Assembly (NCBI RefSeq): GCF_000717995.1
Contig: NZ_JODM01000035.1
Coordinates: forward strand, 1 to 55,291
Direction of reading: 5' to 3'
DNA: 55,291 bases
DNA from: Streptomyces violaceorubidus
GTDB lineage: Bacteria; Actinomycetota; Actinomycetes; Streptomycetales; Streptomycetaceae
Below, piece after piece: positions 45,807 through 53,900 of the stretch; position 1 is the stretch's first letter; every line of letters starts with the position of its first letter. The notes beneath the pieces are model-generated. The model saw only the letters and a program-made list of their open reading frames with translations, was not told the origin of the DNA and did not search any database. The position numbers were made by a program, and so were the translations under genes.

Positions 45807-47585
45807 TCAGCCCCTCGTAGCCCTCCTGAGACGCGCCGCGGCGTGCCTTGGGAGATCACCCGGATCAGCACCCGCGGCGCCCGCGGCGCCCGCGGCGCCC
45901 GCGGCGCCCTCAGCACCCGCGGCACCGAGCGGAGGGCGGTCCTGAGGACGCTGGGCGGGATACCCGACGGCCTCCGGAGTGATCTCCCTCAGCTCTCCCT
46001 CCTCGAACAGCAGCCAGCGCGTGATGCCCAGCGACCGCAGGAACGACAGGTCGTGGCTGGCCACGATCAGCGCCCCCTCGTACCCCTCCAGCGCGCTGGT
46101 GAGCTGCCTAACGCTCGCCATGTCCAGGTTGTTGGTCGGCTCGTCCAGCATCAGCAACTGCGGCGCGGGCTCGGCCAGCATCAGCGCCGCCAGCGCCGCC
46201 CGGAAGCGCTCGCCGCCGGACAGCGTGGCCGCCTGCTGGTCGGCGCGGGCGCCCCGGAACAGGAAGCGTGCCAGCCGCGCCCGGATCCGGTTGTTGGTGG
46301 CACCCGGCGCGAACCGGGCCACGTTCTGCGCGACGCTCAGCTCGCCGTCCAGGACGTCGAGGCGCTGCGGCAGGAACCGCAGCGGCACGTGCGCCGTCGC
46401 CTCGCCCGCCACCGGCGCCAGCTCCCCGGCGACGGTGCGCAGCAGCGTGGTCTTGCCCGCGCCGTTGCGCCCCACCAGCGCGATCCGCTCGGGGCCGTGC
46501 AGATCGAGTCCGCCCCTTACCCGGGCGCCGTGGGCCAGTTCCAGGTCGCGCAGGGTGAGCACGGTCCGGCCCGGCGGTACGGCCGTGTACGGCAGGTCGA
46601 CGCGGATCTCGTCGTCGTCCCGCACGGCCTCCACCGCGTCGTCCAGCCGCTCCTTGGCCTCGGCGAGCTTCTCCTCGTGCATGACGCGGTACTTGCCCGC
46701 GGACTGCTGGGCCGTGCGGGCGCGCAGCTTCATCACCGCCCGGGGCTCGCGCTTGGTGTCGTACATCTTCTGCCCGTAGCGCCTGCGCCGGGCCAGCACG
46801 ACCTGGGCGTCGGCGAGTTCGCGCTTCTGTCTGCGCAGGTCCGACTCGGCGACCCGCACCATGCGCTCGGCCGCCTCCTGCTCCACGGCCAGTGCCTCCT
46901 CGTACGCCGTGAGGTTGCCGCCGTACCAGGTGACCGAGCCGGACCGCAGGTCGGCGATCTGGTCGACGCGGTCCAGCAGCTCGCGGTCGTGGCTGACCAC
47001 GACCAGCACCCCCGGCCAGGACTCGACGGCCGCGTACAGCCGCCCGCGGGCGTACACGTCGAGGTTGTTGGTGGGCTCGTCCAGGAGCAGGACGTCGGGC
47101 CTGCGCAGCAGCAGCGCGGCCAGCCGCAGCAGTACCGACTCCCCGCCCGAGACCTCCCCGACGGTGCGGTCGAGGCCGATGTGGCCCAGGCCCAGTTCGC
47201 CGAGCGTGGCGAGGGCGCGTTCCTCGACGTCCCAGTCGTCGCCGACGGTCTCGAAGTGCGCCTCGCCCACGTCACCCGCCTCGATGGCGTGCAGCGCCGC
47301 CCGCCGTTTGTCGATGCCGAGGGCCTCGTCGACCCGCAGCGCGGTGTCCAGCGTGACGTTCTGCGGCAGGTAACCGACCTCGCCGGACACGCGGACGGTG
47401 CCGTCGGCCGGCGTGAGCCGCCCGGCGATCAGTTTCAACAGGGTCGACTTGCCGGCTCCGTTGACGCCGACGAGCCCGGTCCTGCCGGGGCCGAAGGCGA
47501 CGTCGAGTCCTTCGAAGACGGCGGTGCCGTCGGGCCAGGCGAAGGACAGGGAGGTGCAGGTGAGGGAAGCGGGGGAAGATGACAT
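45807..47585 (-). CDS. ABC-F subfamily ATPase (ribosome-acting, possible antibiotic-resistance factor)
   Basis: 592 aa with two ATPase domains and no membrane segment. Walker A GVNGAGKST (about 42-50) and GRNGAGKTT; signatures VSGGE and LSGGE; Walker B LLLDEPTNNLD and LMLDEPTNNLD. Between the domains is the charged linker (ARRRRYGQKMYDTKREPRAVMKLRARTAQQSAGKYR) of ABC-F proteins, which enter the ribosomal E site. The C-terminus ends in an Ala/Gly repeat (GAAGAAGAAGAAG, from 9-bp DNA repeats at 45877-45912). The 245-nt leader with a strong promoter and uORFs suggests drug-inducible attenuation. The S. coelicolor counterpart may be the one called TiaA; I could not verify this. ATG at 47585. Confidence 0.9.
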   Translation of the reverse strand: MSSSPASLTCTSLSFAWPDGTAVFEGLDVAFGPGRTGLVGVNGAGKSTLLKLIAGRLTPADGTVRVSGEVGYLPQNVTLDTALRVDEALGIDKRRAALHAIEAGDVGEAHFETVGDDWDVEERALATLGELGLGHIGLDRTVGEVSGGESVLLRLAALLLRRPDVLLLDEPTNNLDVYARGRLYAAVESWPGVLVVVSHDRELLDRVDQIADLRSGSVTWYGGNLTAYEEALAVEQEAAERMVRVAESDLRRQKRELADAQVVLARRRRYGQKMYDTKREPRAVMKLRARTAQQSAGKYRVMHEEKLAEAKERLDDAVEAVRDDDEIRVDLPYTAVPPGRTVLTLRDLELAHGARVRGGLDLHGPERIALVGRNGAGKTTLLRTVAGELAPVAGEATAHVPLRFLPQRLDVLDGELSVAQNVARFAPGATNNRIRARLARFLFRGARADQQAATLSGGERFRAALAALMLAEPAPQLLMLDEPTNNLDMASVRQLTSALEGYEGALIVASHDLSFLRSLGITRWLLFEEGELREITPEAVGYPAQRPQDRPPLGAAGAEGAAGAAGAAGAAGADPGDLPRHAAARLRRATRG

Positions 47586-47835
47586 AGGGGTCTCCGCGGT
47601 TGCTCGAAGCGGTCAGGGGCAAACGCGTATCGAGACACCGGAAGCGGGCGGCCGACGTCGGACCGGGGGGGAGGGCACGAAGAAGCCCTGCTCCGTCAGG
47701 AGGCCGGGACGGCTGGGACGGCTGGGACGTCGAGGTCGCACGCGGCGTCCACACGTGGCATGCGTGTGAAGCGGTGTCTCAGGACCTCAGACGAGCAACG
47801 TCCTTCTCCAATCGGCGGCAACAGAAGCGAGGACG
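47586..47835 (-). promoter_or_regulatory. Long 5' leader of the ABC-F gene, candidate ribosome-mediated attenuator
   Basis: About 245 nt separate the predicted transcription start from the ATG. In order from the promoter: a ribosome site GGAGAAGGA; a three-codon uORF TTG CTC GTC TGA (47798-47787); a hairpin CACACG..CGTGTG; a 21-codon uORF MPRVDAACDLDVPAVPAVPAS (47761-47696); and a GGGC..GCCC hairpin followed by a C-run. ABC-F resistance genes are typically induced when ribosomes stall on such uORFs. Confidence 0.5.
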
Positions 47836-47864
47836 AACCTAGACAAGACCCGTTGGCCCGTCAA
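47836..47864 (-). promoter_or_regulatory. Sigma-70-type promoter of the ABC-F gene
   Basis: TTGACG (47864-47859), a 17-bp spacer and TAGGTT (47841-47836) on the minus strand. This is close to the Streptomyces HrdB consensus and the clearest promoter in the window. Confidence 0.8.
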
Positions 47865-47893
47865 CGCATTTACGCGGAACCCGAGGAGGCCCC

Positions 47894-48565
47894 GTGCCCA
47901 ACGGCTCGCTCTCACTGCCGGCCCGGCTCTGCCTGCTGGCCTGGGACCCCGAGGGGTCCACCGCCGCCGACACCGCCCGGGCCCACCACCTGGTGCGCGC
48001 CGGTGCGCTCACCGAACTGGCCCAGCGCGGTCTGCTCGTCGACGACGACGGCATCGCCACCCCCGCCGACCTGGACTCCCGCACCGGGGACGCCGCCCTC
48101 GACGGGCTGCTGGAGCTCGTGCGCGAGTCGCTGCCCCACCGGTGGCGCGCCTGGGTGCGGCTGCACGCCCGGGTCACCTTCGACGCCGTGCGGGAGCAGC
48201 TGGTGGCCGAGGGGTACCTGCGCGCCGAGAAGAAGCGCGTACTCGGCGTGTTCCCGTCCGTGGAGTACGCGCTCGCGCGGGCCGCCGCGGCGCGGGCGCT
48301 GCGCGAGGAGGCGCACGACGTCCTTCGGGGGCCGCGGCCGGCCGGTGAGGTCGCCGAGCGGAACGCGGCCCTGGCCGTGCTGTCGGCCGCCGCCGGACTG
48401 GGCCTTCCCTCGGACCCGGTGGGCGGGGTGCGCGGACGGGACCGGATCGCGGCGCTGACCCGGCGGTGCGCGAGTGCGGCACCCGGCATGCGGCAGGTCG
48501 TGCGTGAGGTGTGGGACGCGGTGGGCGACGAGGGCGCACGGGCACCGGCGTCCGCGCGCGGCTGA
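47894..48565 (+). CDS. GPP34 (GOLPH3/Vps74-like) family protein
   Basis: 223 aa. Matches the bacterial GPP34 layout: SLPARLCLLAWDP at the start, then ALTELAQRGLLVDDDG, LVRESLPHRWRAWVRLHARVTFDAVREQLVAEGYLRAEKKRVLGVFPSVEYAL, and a helical C-terminus ending RDRIAALTRR. In eukaryotes the family binds phosphatidylinositol-4-phosphate at the Golgi; the bacterial role is unknown. GTG at 47894 has GAGGAGG 6 nt upstream. It is divergent from the ABC-F gene, sharing its promoter region. Confidence 0.9.
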   Translation: MPNGSLSLPARLCLLAWDPEGSTAADTARAHHLVRAGALTELAQRGLLVDDDGIATPADLDSRTGDAALDGLLELVRESLPHRWRAWVRLHARVTFDAVREQLVAEGYLRAEKKRVLGVFPSVEYALARAAAARALREEAHDVLRGPRPAGEVAERNAALAVLSAAAGLGLPSDPVGGVRGRDRIAALTRRCASAAPGMRQVVREVWDAVGDEGARAPASARG

Positions 48566-48598
48566 GCGCCGTCCGCCACCGCGGGAGCCGGGAGAGGG

Positions 48599-49015
48599 TC
48601 AGCAGCTCCCGCGCATCAGCTCCGCCAGGTCGTGGTCCAGGTCCAGCTGGAGGTGCTCCAGCCCCACCGGCACCAGCTCGCCGGCGGCGTGCAGGAACCG
48701 GCGCAGCTCGCCCGAGCGGACGTGGACCACGGCGGTGCCCTCGGGCGCGTGGAACTCCAGGACGGTGCGGTCGTACCCGTACGGGCGGACCCGGACGTCC
48801 CCGTGGCCGTTCGGCTCCCGCATCCCGGCGATGAGCAGCTCGCGGGAGAAGGTCCAGCAGACCTCCACGCCCTCCAGGGTGGCCGGGGCCGGGAAGGTCA
48901 TGCGGACGGCGAACGGGTCGGCGCGGTCGTAGTGCAGGGTGGCGGGAATGCTCGGCATACGCGGCGCGGCGGCGACGAGACGCGCCTCGACGGGCTGCTC
49001 GATGACGGTGGACAA
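48599..49015 (-). CDS. ssgD: SsgA-like sporulation/cell-division protein, SsgD
   Basis: 138 aa SALP family protein: PATLHYDRADPFAVRMTFPA, CWTFSRELLIAGM, HGDVRVRPYGYDRTVLEFHAPEGTAVVHVRSGELRRFLH, and the ending LDHDLAELMRGSC. SALPs are unique to sporulating actinomycetes and guide septum and wall remodelling. The N-terminus STVIEQPVEARLVAAAPRMPS fits SsgD (SCO6722) as I recall it. That requires a TTG start at 49015, which has GAGGGAGCAAGG just upstream. An ATG further in is possible but without a ribosome site. Confidence 0.9.
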   Translation of the reverse strand: MSTVIEQPVEARLVAAAPRMPSIPATLHYDRADPFAVRMTFPAPATLEGVEVCWTFSRELLIAGMREPNGHGDVRVRPYGYDRTVLEFHAPEGTAVVHVRSGELRRFLHAAGELVPVGLEHLQLDLDHDLAELMRGSC

Positions 49016-49117
49016 CGCCTTGCTCCCTCGTGACGGCTGGACGGGCTTGCGCGGGTGGTGCGGGCCGGGCACTGGAAGAGACGTCGGAATCAGCCCATCC
49101 GTGCACACGACGAGCGA

Positions 49118-49131
49118 GTGACCTCTGTCAC
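49118..49131. promoter_or_regulatory. GTGAC-N4-GTCAC palindrome between ssgD and the Ycf48-like gene
   Basis: A perfect 5+5 bp inverted repeat about 100 bp upstream of ssgD, with another GTGAC at 49158. A regulator site for the divergent pair is possible; nothing else supports it. Confidence 0.25.
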
Positions 49132-49273
49132 CGCGTTCATGCCCGGGAGCGCCCACGAGTGACACGCCTCTCCTCCCGTGCCCCGAGGGGCATGTGCGGC
49201 ACACCCGCACCACCCGGGTGAGCGGTCGCGGCCCTCTGGACGGCGCGCGGGCCGTGGGCTAGCTTCGCCCGCC

Positions 49274-50389
49274 ATGAGGCGCTTGGGAAGCACGCGACGC
49301 ACGGTACGGTCCCTTCGAGCCGGCGGCGGGCGCCCGGGACGGGTGGCGCTCGCCGGTGCGGTCTGCGCGGCGGCGCTGGCCGCGCTGACCGCCGTACCCG
49401 CCCAGGCGCACCAGCGGCCGCAGTGGGACGTGAAGGACACCGGGGTCTGGGACGTCCGCTTCCGGGGGCTGGCCGCCGTCAGCCGGCACACCGCCTGGGT
49501 GGCCGGCAGCGGCGGCACGGTCCTGCGCACCACCGACGGCGGCGACACCTGGCGCGACGTCTCCCCCTCCGGCGCCGGTGCGCTGGAGTTCCGGGACATC
49601 GAGGCCTTCGACGCCCGCCGGGCCGTGGCCCTGTCCATCGGCGAGGGCGAGGCGTCCCGCGTCTACCGCACCGACGACGGCGGGGCGAGCTGGACCGAGT
49701 CCTTCCGCAACACCGACGCGCGGGCCTTCTACGACTGCCTCACCTTCTTCGACCGCCGTCACGGCCTTGCCATGAGCGACCCGGTGGACGGGCGGTTCCG
49801 CATCCTGTCGACCAGCGACGGCGGCCGCTCCTGGAAGGTGCTGCCCGACGCGGGGATGCCCGCCGCGCAGGACGGGGAGGCCGGGTTCGCGGCCAGTGGC
49901 CAGTGCCTGGTCTCCGCCGGGCCGAGGGACGTGTGGCTGGCCACCGGCGGGGCCGCACGCGCGCGGGTGCTGCACTCCGCCGACCGGGGGCTCACCTGGA
50001 CGGCCACCGACGCGCCGGTCCCGGCGGGCGACCCCGCCCGCGGCGTCTTCGCCCTCGCCTTCCGCGACCGCGCCCACGGCCTCGCCGCCGGCGGCGACTA
50101 CCGCCCCGAGCAGCCCTCCCCGCGGGCCGCCGCCCGGACCACCGACGCCGGCCGCACCTGGCGCCCCGCCGACCGGCCCCCGCCCGCCTACCGCTCCGGC
50201 GTCGCCTGGCTCCCGCACAGCCGCACCGCCGCCCTCGCCGTCGGCCCCACCGGCACCGACCTCACCACGGACGGCGGCCACACCTGGCGCTCCGTCGACA
50301 CCGGGTCCTACGACACCGTGGACTGCACCCCGGACCTGGGCTGTTGGGCGGCCGGCGAGCAGGGCCGGGTCGCCCGGCTGGAGCGCTGA
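49274..50389 (+). CDS. Secreted Ycf48/BNR-like beta-propeller protein
   Basis: 371 aa. Signal peptide (RVALAGAVCAAALAALTAVPAQA, cut near residue 45), then repeated propeller motifs of the type TTDGGDTW, TDDGGASW, SDGGRSW, ADRGLTW, TDAGRTW and TDGGHTW at 40-60 residue spacing. These are Asp-box/BNR-like turns as in Ycf48/HCF136 and related oxidoreductase-annotated proteins. No active site can be named. ATG at 49274 gives the best signal peptide; no good ribosome site is seen. A surface or secreted binding role is inferred. Confidence 0.87.
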   Translation: MRRLGSTRRTVRSLRAGGGRPGRVALAGAVCAAALAALTAVPAQAHQRPQWDVKDTGVWDVRFRGLAAVSRHTAWVAGSGGTVLRTTDGGDTWRDVSPSGAGALEFRDIEAFDARRAVALSIGEGEASRVYRTDDGGASWTESFRNTDARAFYDCLTFFDRRHGLAMSDPVDGRFRILSTSDGGRSWKVLPDAGMPAAQDGEAGFAASGQCLVSAGPRDVWLATGGAARARVLHSADRGLTWTATDAPVPAGDPARGVFALAFRDRAHGLAAGGDYRPEQPSPRAAARTTDAGRTWRPADRPPPAYRSGVAWLPHSRTAALAVGPTGTDLTTDGGHTWRSVDTGSYDTVDCTPDLGCWAAGEQGRVARLER

Positions 50390-50461
50390 CGCCGGGCGGG
50401 CAGGGGTGTTTGTCCGTAACGTGGGTAACCGTTCGCCGAACCTGAAGGGAAGTGAGCGGAC

Positions 50462-50791
50462 ATGCCGAGCGGTTCCAGCCCCAAGCGGGAGCGGCAGTAC
50501 GAGCACATCAAGAAGAGCGCGAAGGACCGCGGCGAGAGCACCGGCCGCGCCAAGGAGATCGCGGCGCGGACGGTGAACAAGGAGCGCGCGCAGTCCGGCG
50601 AGTCGAAGACCGCCAGCCGCACCTCGACGCAGGACAAGTCGCCGAGCAAGCGCGGCGGCCAGCGGTCCGGGAACCGGCAGGGGCCCCAGGGACCCACCTA
50701 CGACCAGCTGTACCAGGAGGCCAAGCGCCGTGACGTGCACGGCCGTTCGAGCATGAACAAGGGCGAGCTGCGCCAGGCGCTGGGCAAGTGA
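50462..50791 (+). CDS. Small basic protein, 'plasmid stabilization'-type with Rho-N/SAP-like end
   Basis: 109 aa, very rich in Lys/Arg/Ser/Gln and probably unfolded in the middle. The N-terminus SSPKRERQYEHIKKSAKDRGESTGRAKEIAARTVNKERAQSGE matches small actinobacterial proteins labelled plasmid stabilization protein. The C-terminus TYDQLYQEAKRRDVHGRSSMNKGELRQALG resembles a SAP/Rho-N helix-extended-helix that binds nucleic acid. ATG at 50462 follows GGAAGTGAGCGGAC. Function not established. A MITE-like element starts 10 bp after its stop. Confidence 0.87.
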   Translation: MPSGSSPKRERQYEHIKKSAKDRGESTGRAKEIAARTVNKERAQSGESKTASRTSTQDKSPSKRGGQRSGNRQGPQGPTYDQLYQEAKRRDVHGRSSMNKGELRQALGK

Positions 50792-50800
50792 GCCGCGGCC

Positions 50801-50985
50801 AGGGGGTGTCGTTGGGATCTGGCCGGCTCCGGGCGACGGTGCCTTGCTGCCGACCCGAGCGGGGTCTGGTGCGTGCAGCTGCAAGGCGGAGGAGGGCGAC
50901 AGGGCGGAGCCCTGGCAACCGACGACAACGCCGCAGATGTGCGTGCCAGACCCCGCGACCCGGCAAGATCCAAACGACACCCCCT
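50801..50985. mobile_element. 185-bp MITE-like foldback element with 26-bp terminal inverted repeats
   Basis: The left end AGGGGGTGTCGTTGGGATCT.. (50801-50826) is matched by the right end (50960-50985) in 24 of 26 bases as an inverted repeat. Inner segments also pair (GGGGTCTGG near 50860 with CCAGACCCC near 50946), so the whole element can fold back. There is no coding sequence. The last bases of the right end form part of the stop codon (TAG) of the YCII gene. Confidence 0.75.
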
Positions 50986-51283
50986 AACCTTCGAGCGTCT
51001 CCCGGTAGCGCTCCAGCGCGGGCGCCGTCTTCGTGGCGACGAACTCGGTGACGCGGTACGCGCACACCCCCGCCCTGACGAACGGGTCGCCCGCGGTGAT
51101 CTCCTCGATCCGCGCACGGTCCCCCGCGACGGCGAGGATCACGCCGCCGTCGCGGGGCTCCTTGCGCCCGGACGCCAGGAAGACGCCCTGCTCGTAGAGT
51201 CCGTCGAGCCAGGCCACGTGCTCCGCCAGCAGGGCGTCCACGGCTTCCAGCGGCGCGGTGTAGGACAGCTCCAGTACGAACAT
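50984..51283 (-). CDS. YCII-related small protein
   Basis: 99 aa. YciI-like ferredoxin fold: MFVLELSYTAPLEAVDALLAEHVAWLDGLYEQG, VFLASGRKEPRDGGVILA (GR.P.GG), and DPFVRAGVCAYRVTEF. The conserved His and Asp of the family (LAEHVAWLD) are present. Role unknown. There is no ribosome site; TAGGCT 8 bp before the ATG (51283) suggests a leaderless mRNA. The stop codon lies in the end of the neighbouring foldback element. Confidence 0.9.
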   Translation of the reverse strand: MFVLELSYTAPLEAVDALLAEHVAWLDGLYEQGVFLASGRKEPRDGGVILAVAGDRARIEEITAGDPFVRAGVCAYRVTEFVATKTAPALERYRETLEG

Positions 51284-51290
51284 GATCGCG

Positions 51291-51315
51291 AGCCTACTCC
51301 CGGCCCCGCTAGGCT
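51291..51315. promoter_or_regulatory. Back-to-back -10 boxes of divergent, nearly leaderless genes
   Basis: AGCCTA (51291-51296) and TAGGCT (51310-51315) are exact inverted copies 13 bp apart. Each is a -10-like hexamer facing out, 7 bp from the YCII ATG and 10 bp from the endonuclease V ATG. Confidence 0.5.
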
Positions 51316-51325
51316 TGCGGCCACC

Positions 51326-52027
51326 ATGACGACCGCGCCCGTGCCGATCCCCGCCGACTGGCCCACGACCGAGGAGCGGGCCCGCGCGGTCCAGGACGCA
51401 CTGCGCGCACGCGTGGTGCTCGACGAGCCCGGACCCCCGCCCGGCACCGGCCGGGTCACCGGCGTGGACGTGGCCTACGACGACGCACGCGACGTCGTCG
51501 CGGCGGCGGCCGTCGTGCTGGACGCCGGGACCCTCGCCGTCGTCGCCGAGGCCACGGCCGTCGGCCGGATCTCCTTCCCCTACGTGCCCGGCCTGCTCGC
51601 CTTCCGGGAGATCCCGACCGTGCTCGCCGCCCTGGAGGCGCTGCCCTGCCCGCCCGGCCTGGTCGTGTGCGACGGGTACGGCCTGGCCCACCCGCGCCGC
51701 TTCGGCCTCGCGAGCCACCTGGGCGTCCTCACCGGCCTGCCCACGATCGGCGTGGCCAAGAACCCGTTCACCTTCACGTACGACGACCCGGACGCCCCGC
51801 GCGGCAGTACGTCACCGCTGCTCGCCGGCGCGGAGGAGGTCGGGCGTGCGGTGCGCACCCGTGATGCCGTGAAGCCGGTCTTCGTCTCGGTCGGGCACCG
51901 GGTGGGCCTGGGCAACGCCTGCGCCCACACCCTGGCCCTGACGCCCGCCTACCGGCTGCCGGAGACCACCCGCAGGGCCGACGCCCTGTGCCGCGCGGCC
52001 CTGCGGGACGCCGCCTACCCGGTCTGA
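51326..52027 (+). CDS. nfi: Endonuclease V
   Basis: 233 aa. Endonuclease V motifs in order: VTGVDVAYDD (metal Asp), FPYVPGLLAFREIP (the PYIPG..FRE wedge region), VVCDGYGLAHPRRFGLASHLG, and TIGVAKN. The enzyme nicks one nucleotide 3' of deaminated bases such as hypoxanthine in DNA or RNA. ATG at 51326 has no ribosome site and sits 10 bp after TAGGCT, so a very short leader is likely. Its 3' end overlaps the small convergent gene by 13 bp. Confidence 0.96.
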   Translation: MTTAPVPIPADWPTTEERARAVQDALRARVVLDEPGPPPGTGRVTGVDVAYDDARDVVAAAAVVLDAGTLAVVAEATAVGRISFPYVPGLLAFREIPTVLAALEALPCPPGLVVCDGYGLAHPRRFGLASHLGVLTGLPTIGVAKNPFTFTYDDPDAPRGSTSPLLAGAEEVGRAVRTRDAVKPVFVSVGHRVGLGNACAHTLALTPAYRLPETTRRADALCRAALRDAAYPV

Positions 52028-52209
52028 TCCGCGATGCTCCAGCGCCCCACCTCCTGGTACGCCGAGTCGTGGATCGGCGAGCCGTCGCCGGGCCGCAGCG
52101 CGTAGTGCTTGAGGTTGCCGCCCCAGTACCGCAGGATCCGCTGCAACTCGCCCGTGGGGTCCTCGGCGAGAGCGCCCTCGTCCATGGTGACTTCGAGAAG
52201 GAACTTCAT
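52015..52209 (-). CDS. Small conserved hypothetical protein
   Basis: 64 aa: MKFLLEVTMDEGALAEDPTG, then ELQRILRYWGGNLKHYALRPGDGSPIHDSAYQEVGRWSIAD. Composition is soluble and Gly/Trp-containing; I recognise it only as a small protein of the kind conserved in Streptomyces. ATG at 52209 has GAAGG almost adjacent. It ends inside the 3' end of the endonuclease V gene on the other strand. Confidence 0.7.
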   Translation of the reverse strand: MKFLLEVTMDEGALAEDPTGELQRILRYWGGNLKHYALRPGDGSPIHDSAYQEVGRWSIADQTG

Positions 52210-52374
52210 GCCTTCAAGGGTTTCATGGAACTGCGTGTCGGCACTCCGCCGCGCAGGATGCCCGGTCGCGCGGAAGGGCGCCGGAAGGCGCCGCGTGGGC
52301 CGTGACGGGCGCTCAGGCGGATCTGAGTATCCGTACGGATGGGCCGCCGGCCGGGGCCCCGGCAGGGTGGATGC

Positions 52375-52521
52375 ATGACGACACACCGTGCACCCAAGGA
52401 CTCGGCCGAGCCCGGCCGCCCCGTCGAGCGGGCCGTGGTCGCCGGACTGGTGCTGGCGGTGGGCGCGGGGCTGGCCTGGATCGGCGGGATGCTCTACACG
52501 ATCGTCGGGTGGTCCGGCTAG
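52375..52521 (+). CDS. Small single-span membrane protein
   Basis: 48 aa: a charged N-terminus (MTTHRAPKDSAEPGRPVER), one membrane helix (AVVAGLVLAVGAGLAWIGGMLY) and a short tail. ATG at 52375 has GGGTGG 3-8 nt upstream. Function unknown. Confidence 0.6.
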   Translation: MTTHRAPKDSAEPGRPVERAVVAGLVLAVGAGLAWIGGMLYTIVGWSG

Positions 52522-52530
52522 GGCGCTGCC

Positions 52531-52578
52531 GCCGGACTGCCGGACTGCCGGACCGCCGGACCGCTGGACCGCCGGACG
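52531..52578. repeat. Six copies of an 8-bp tandem repeat
   Basis: GCCGGACT/GCCGGACC repeated six times (one copy GCTGGACC) in the gap between two convergent genes. Confidence 0.8.
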
Positions 52579-52595
52579 CCTCTGCGAGCGGTCCG

Positions 52596-53786
52596 TCAGC
52601 GGGTCGCGGCCACCCGGAAGCCGATGCCCGCCGCCCGCAGCCGCTCGGTGAGCGCGTCGCCCATCGCCACGGCTGTCGTGACCTGCCCGGACGTCGGCGG
52701 CAGGGCGTCGAGGGCGAGGCAGAGCGCCGCCTCGGCGAACATCTTGGCCGTCTCGTCGTACCCGGGATCGCCGCCCGCGACCTCGGTGAACACCGTCCGG
52801 CCACCGCCCTCGCCGACGAAGCGGACCGAGAACCAGCTCTTCGCCCGCCGTTCGGCGCTCGGTCCCTCGCCCGGCGCGAGCAGCCCGGACAGCCGGCGCC
52901 GCGCGGGCGGCACCTGGGCGGCCGCCACCAGCGCGCCCACGGCCGCCACCCCGCCCACCGCGACGGGCAGCCGTCGCACGGCCGCGTAGTGGCGGTAGCG
53001 GAAGTCCGGTCCGTAGCGGTCCAGGGCCTTCGCCGACCGGCGCACGATCTGCGCGTCCACGGTCGGCAGCGGCAGCGCCCACGCCCCCACCTCCCGGGCG
53101 AACCGCGGAGTCCCGGTGGGCGTCACCACGCGGCGGCCCACCAGACGCGGCTCGTGCCGCCTGCGTTCCAACGCGGCGGCCCGCAGCGCGCGCCCGCGCG
53201 CGAACTGGCCCAGCGCGGAGGCGAGCGTGCCGCCGGAGAACGTGGCACCGACCCGCACGAAGCCGTCCACCGTCAGCGGCACCCCCTCCGGCAGCTGCCG
53301 CACGGTGAAGTACACGCCGAGGTCGTGCGGGACGGAGTCGAAGCCGCAGGCGTGCACCAGGCGGGCGCCGGTCTCCCGCGCGCGGGCGTCGTGCCGGACG
53401 TACGCCAGGTCCACGAACTCGGGCTCCCCGGTCAGGTCGAGGTAGTCCGTGCCGGCGTCCGCGCACGCGGCGACCAGCGCGTCGCCGTGGCGGACGTAGG
53501 GGCCGACGGTCGTGGCCACCACGCGCGCGTGCCCGGCGAGTTCGCGCAGCGAGGCCGGGTCGGACACGTCCGCGAGCAGTACGCCGATGTCGGCGGCGGT
53601 GTCGGCCGCGGCGGTCAGCCGGTCGCGCAGGCGGAGCAGCTTCTCCTCGCCGCGGCCGGCGATCGCCCAGCGCAGCCCGTCCGGCGCGTGTGCGGCGAGG
53701 TACTCCGCCGTCAACTGGCCGACGAAGCCCGTCGCCCCGAACAGCACGATGTCGTACGGCCGGTCGGCCGCTTTCAGCCTGCTCAT
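52596..53786 (-). CDS. Saccharopine-dehydrogenase-like / trans-acting enoyl reductase family protein
   Basis: 396 aa. N-terminal Rossmann motif DIVLFGATGFVGQLTAEYLA (residues 12-31), then TVGPYVRHGDALVAACADAGTDYLDLTGEPEF and HACGFDSVPHDLGVY, diagnostic for this family. It includes mycobacterial lipid enoyl reductases and their Streptomyces homologues. A weak hydrophobic patch (PVAVGGVAAVGALVAAAQ, about 275-292) lies near the middle. ATG at 53786 follows AAGGGATGTC. NAD(P)-dependent reduction of an acyl group is inferred; the substrate is unknown. Confidence 0.9.
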   Translation of the reverse strand: MSRLKAADRPYDIVLFGATGFVGQLTAEYLAAHAPDGLRWAIAGRGEEKLLRLRDRLTAAADTAADIGVLLADVSDPASLRELAGHARVVATTVGPYVRHGDALVAACADAGTDYLDLTGEPEFVDLAYVRHDARARETGARLVHACGFDSVPHDLGVYFTVRQLPEGVPLTVDGFVRVGATFSGGTLASALGQFARGRALRAAALERRRHEPRLVGRRVVTPTGTPRFAREVGAWALPLPTVDAQIVRRSAKALDRYGPDFRYRHYAAVRRLPVAVGGVAAVGALVAAAQVPPARRRLSGLLAPGEGPSAERRAKSWFSVRFVGEGGGRTVFTEVAGGDPGYDETAKMFAEAALCLALDALPPTSGQVTTAVAMGDALTERLRAAGIGFRVAATR

Positions 53787-53900
53787 GACATCCCTTCGTC
53801 ACCCGTCGGCAACCCCTGGGTCCGCAGCACGCGCCGTTGCCGGTGGCTGAGGCTAGCGTGAGGATCGCGGGGCCCGGAGAGGAGCCTGCACCATACTTGG

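Noticed and set aside
45864..45920. GGCGCCCGC repeats as a possible CRISPR or satellite
   Set aside because: They are 9-bp codon repeats for Ala-Ala-Gly at the end of the ABC-F protein; no spacers exist. No CRISPR array was seen anywhere in the window.
52531..52578. 8-bp GCCGGACY repeats as an operator array or attachment site
   Set aside because: Simple tandem repeat between convergent genes, GC-rich and not near a promoter or integrase; slippage explains it.
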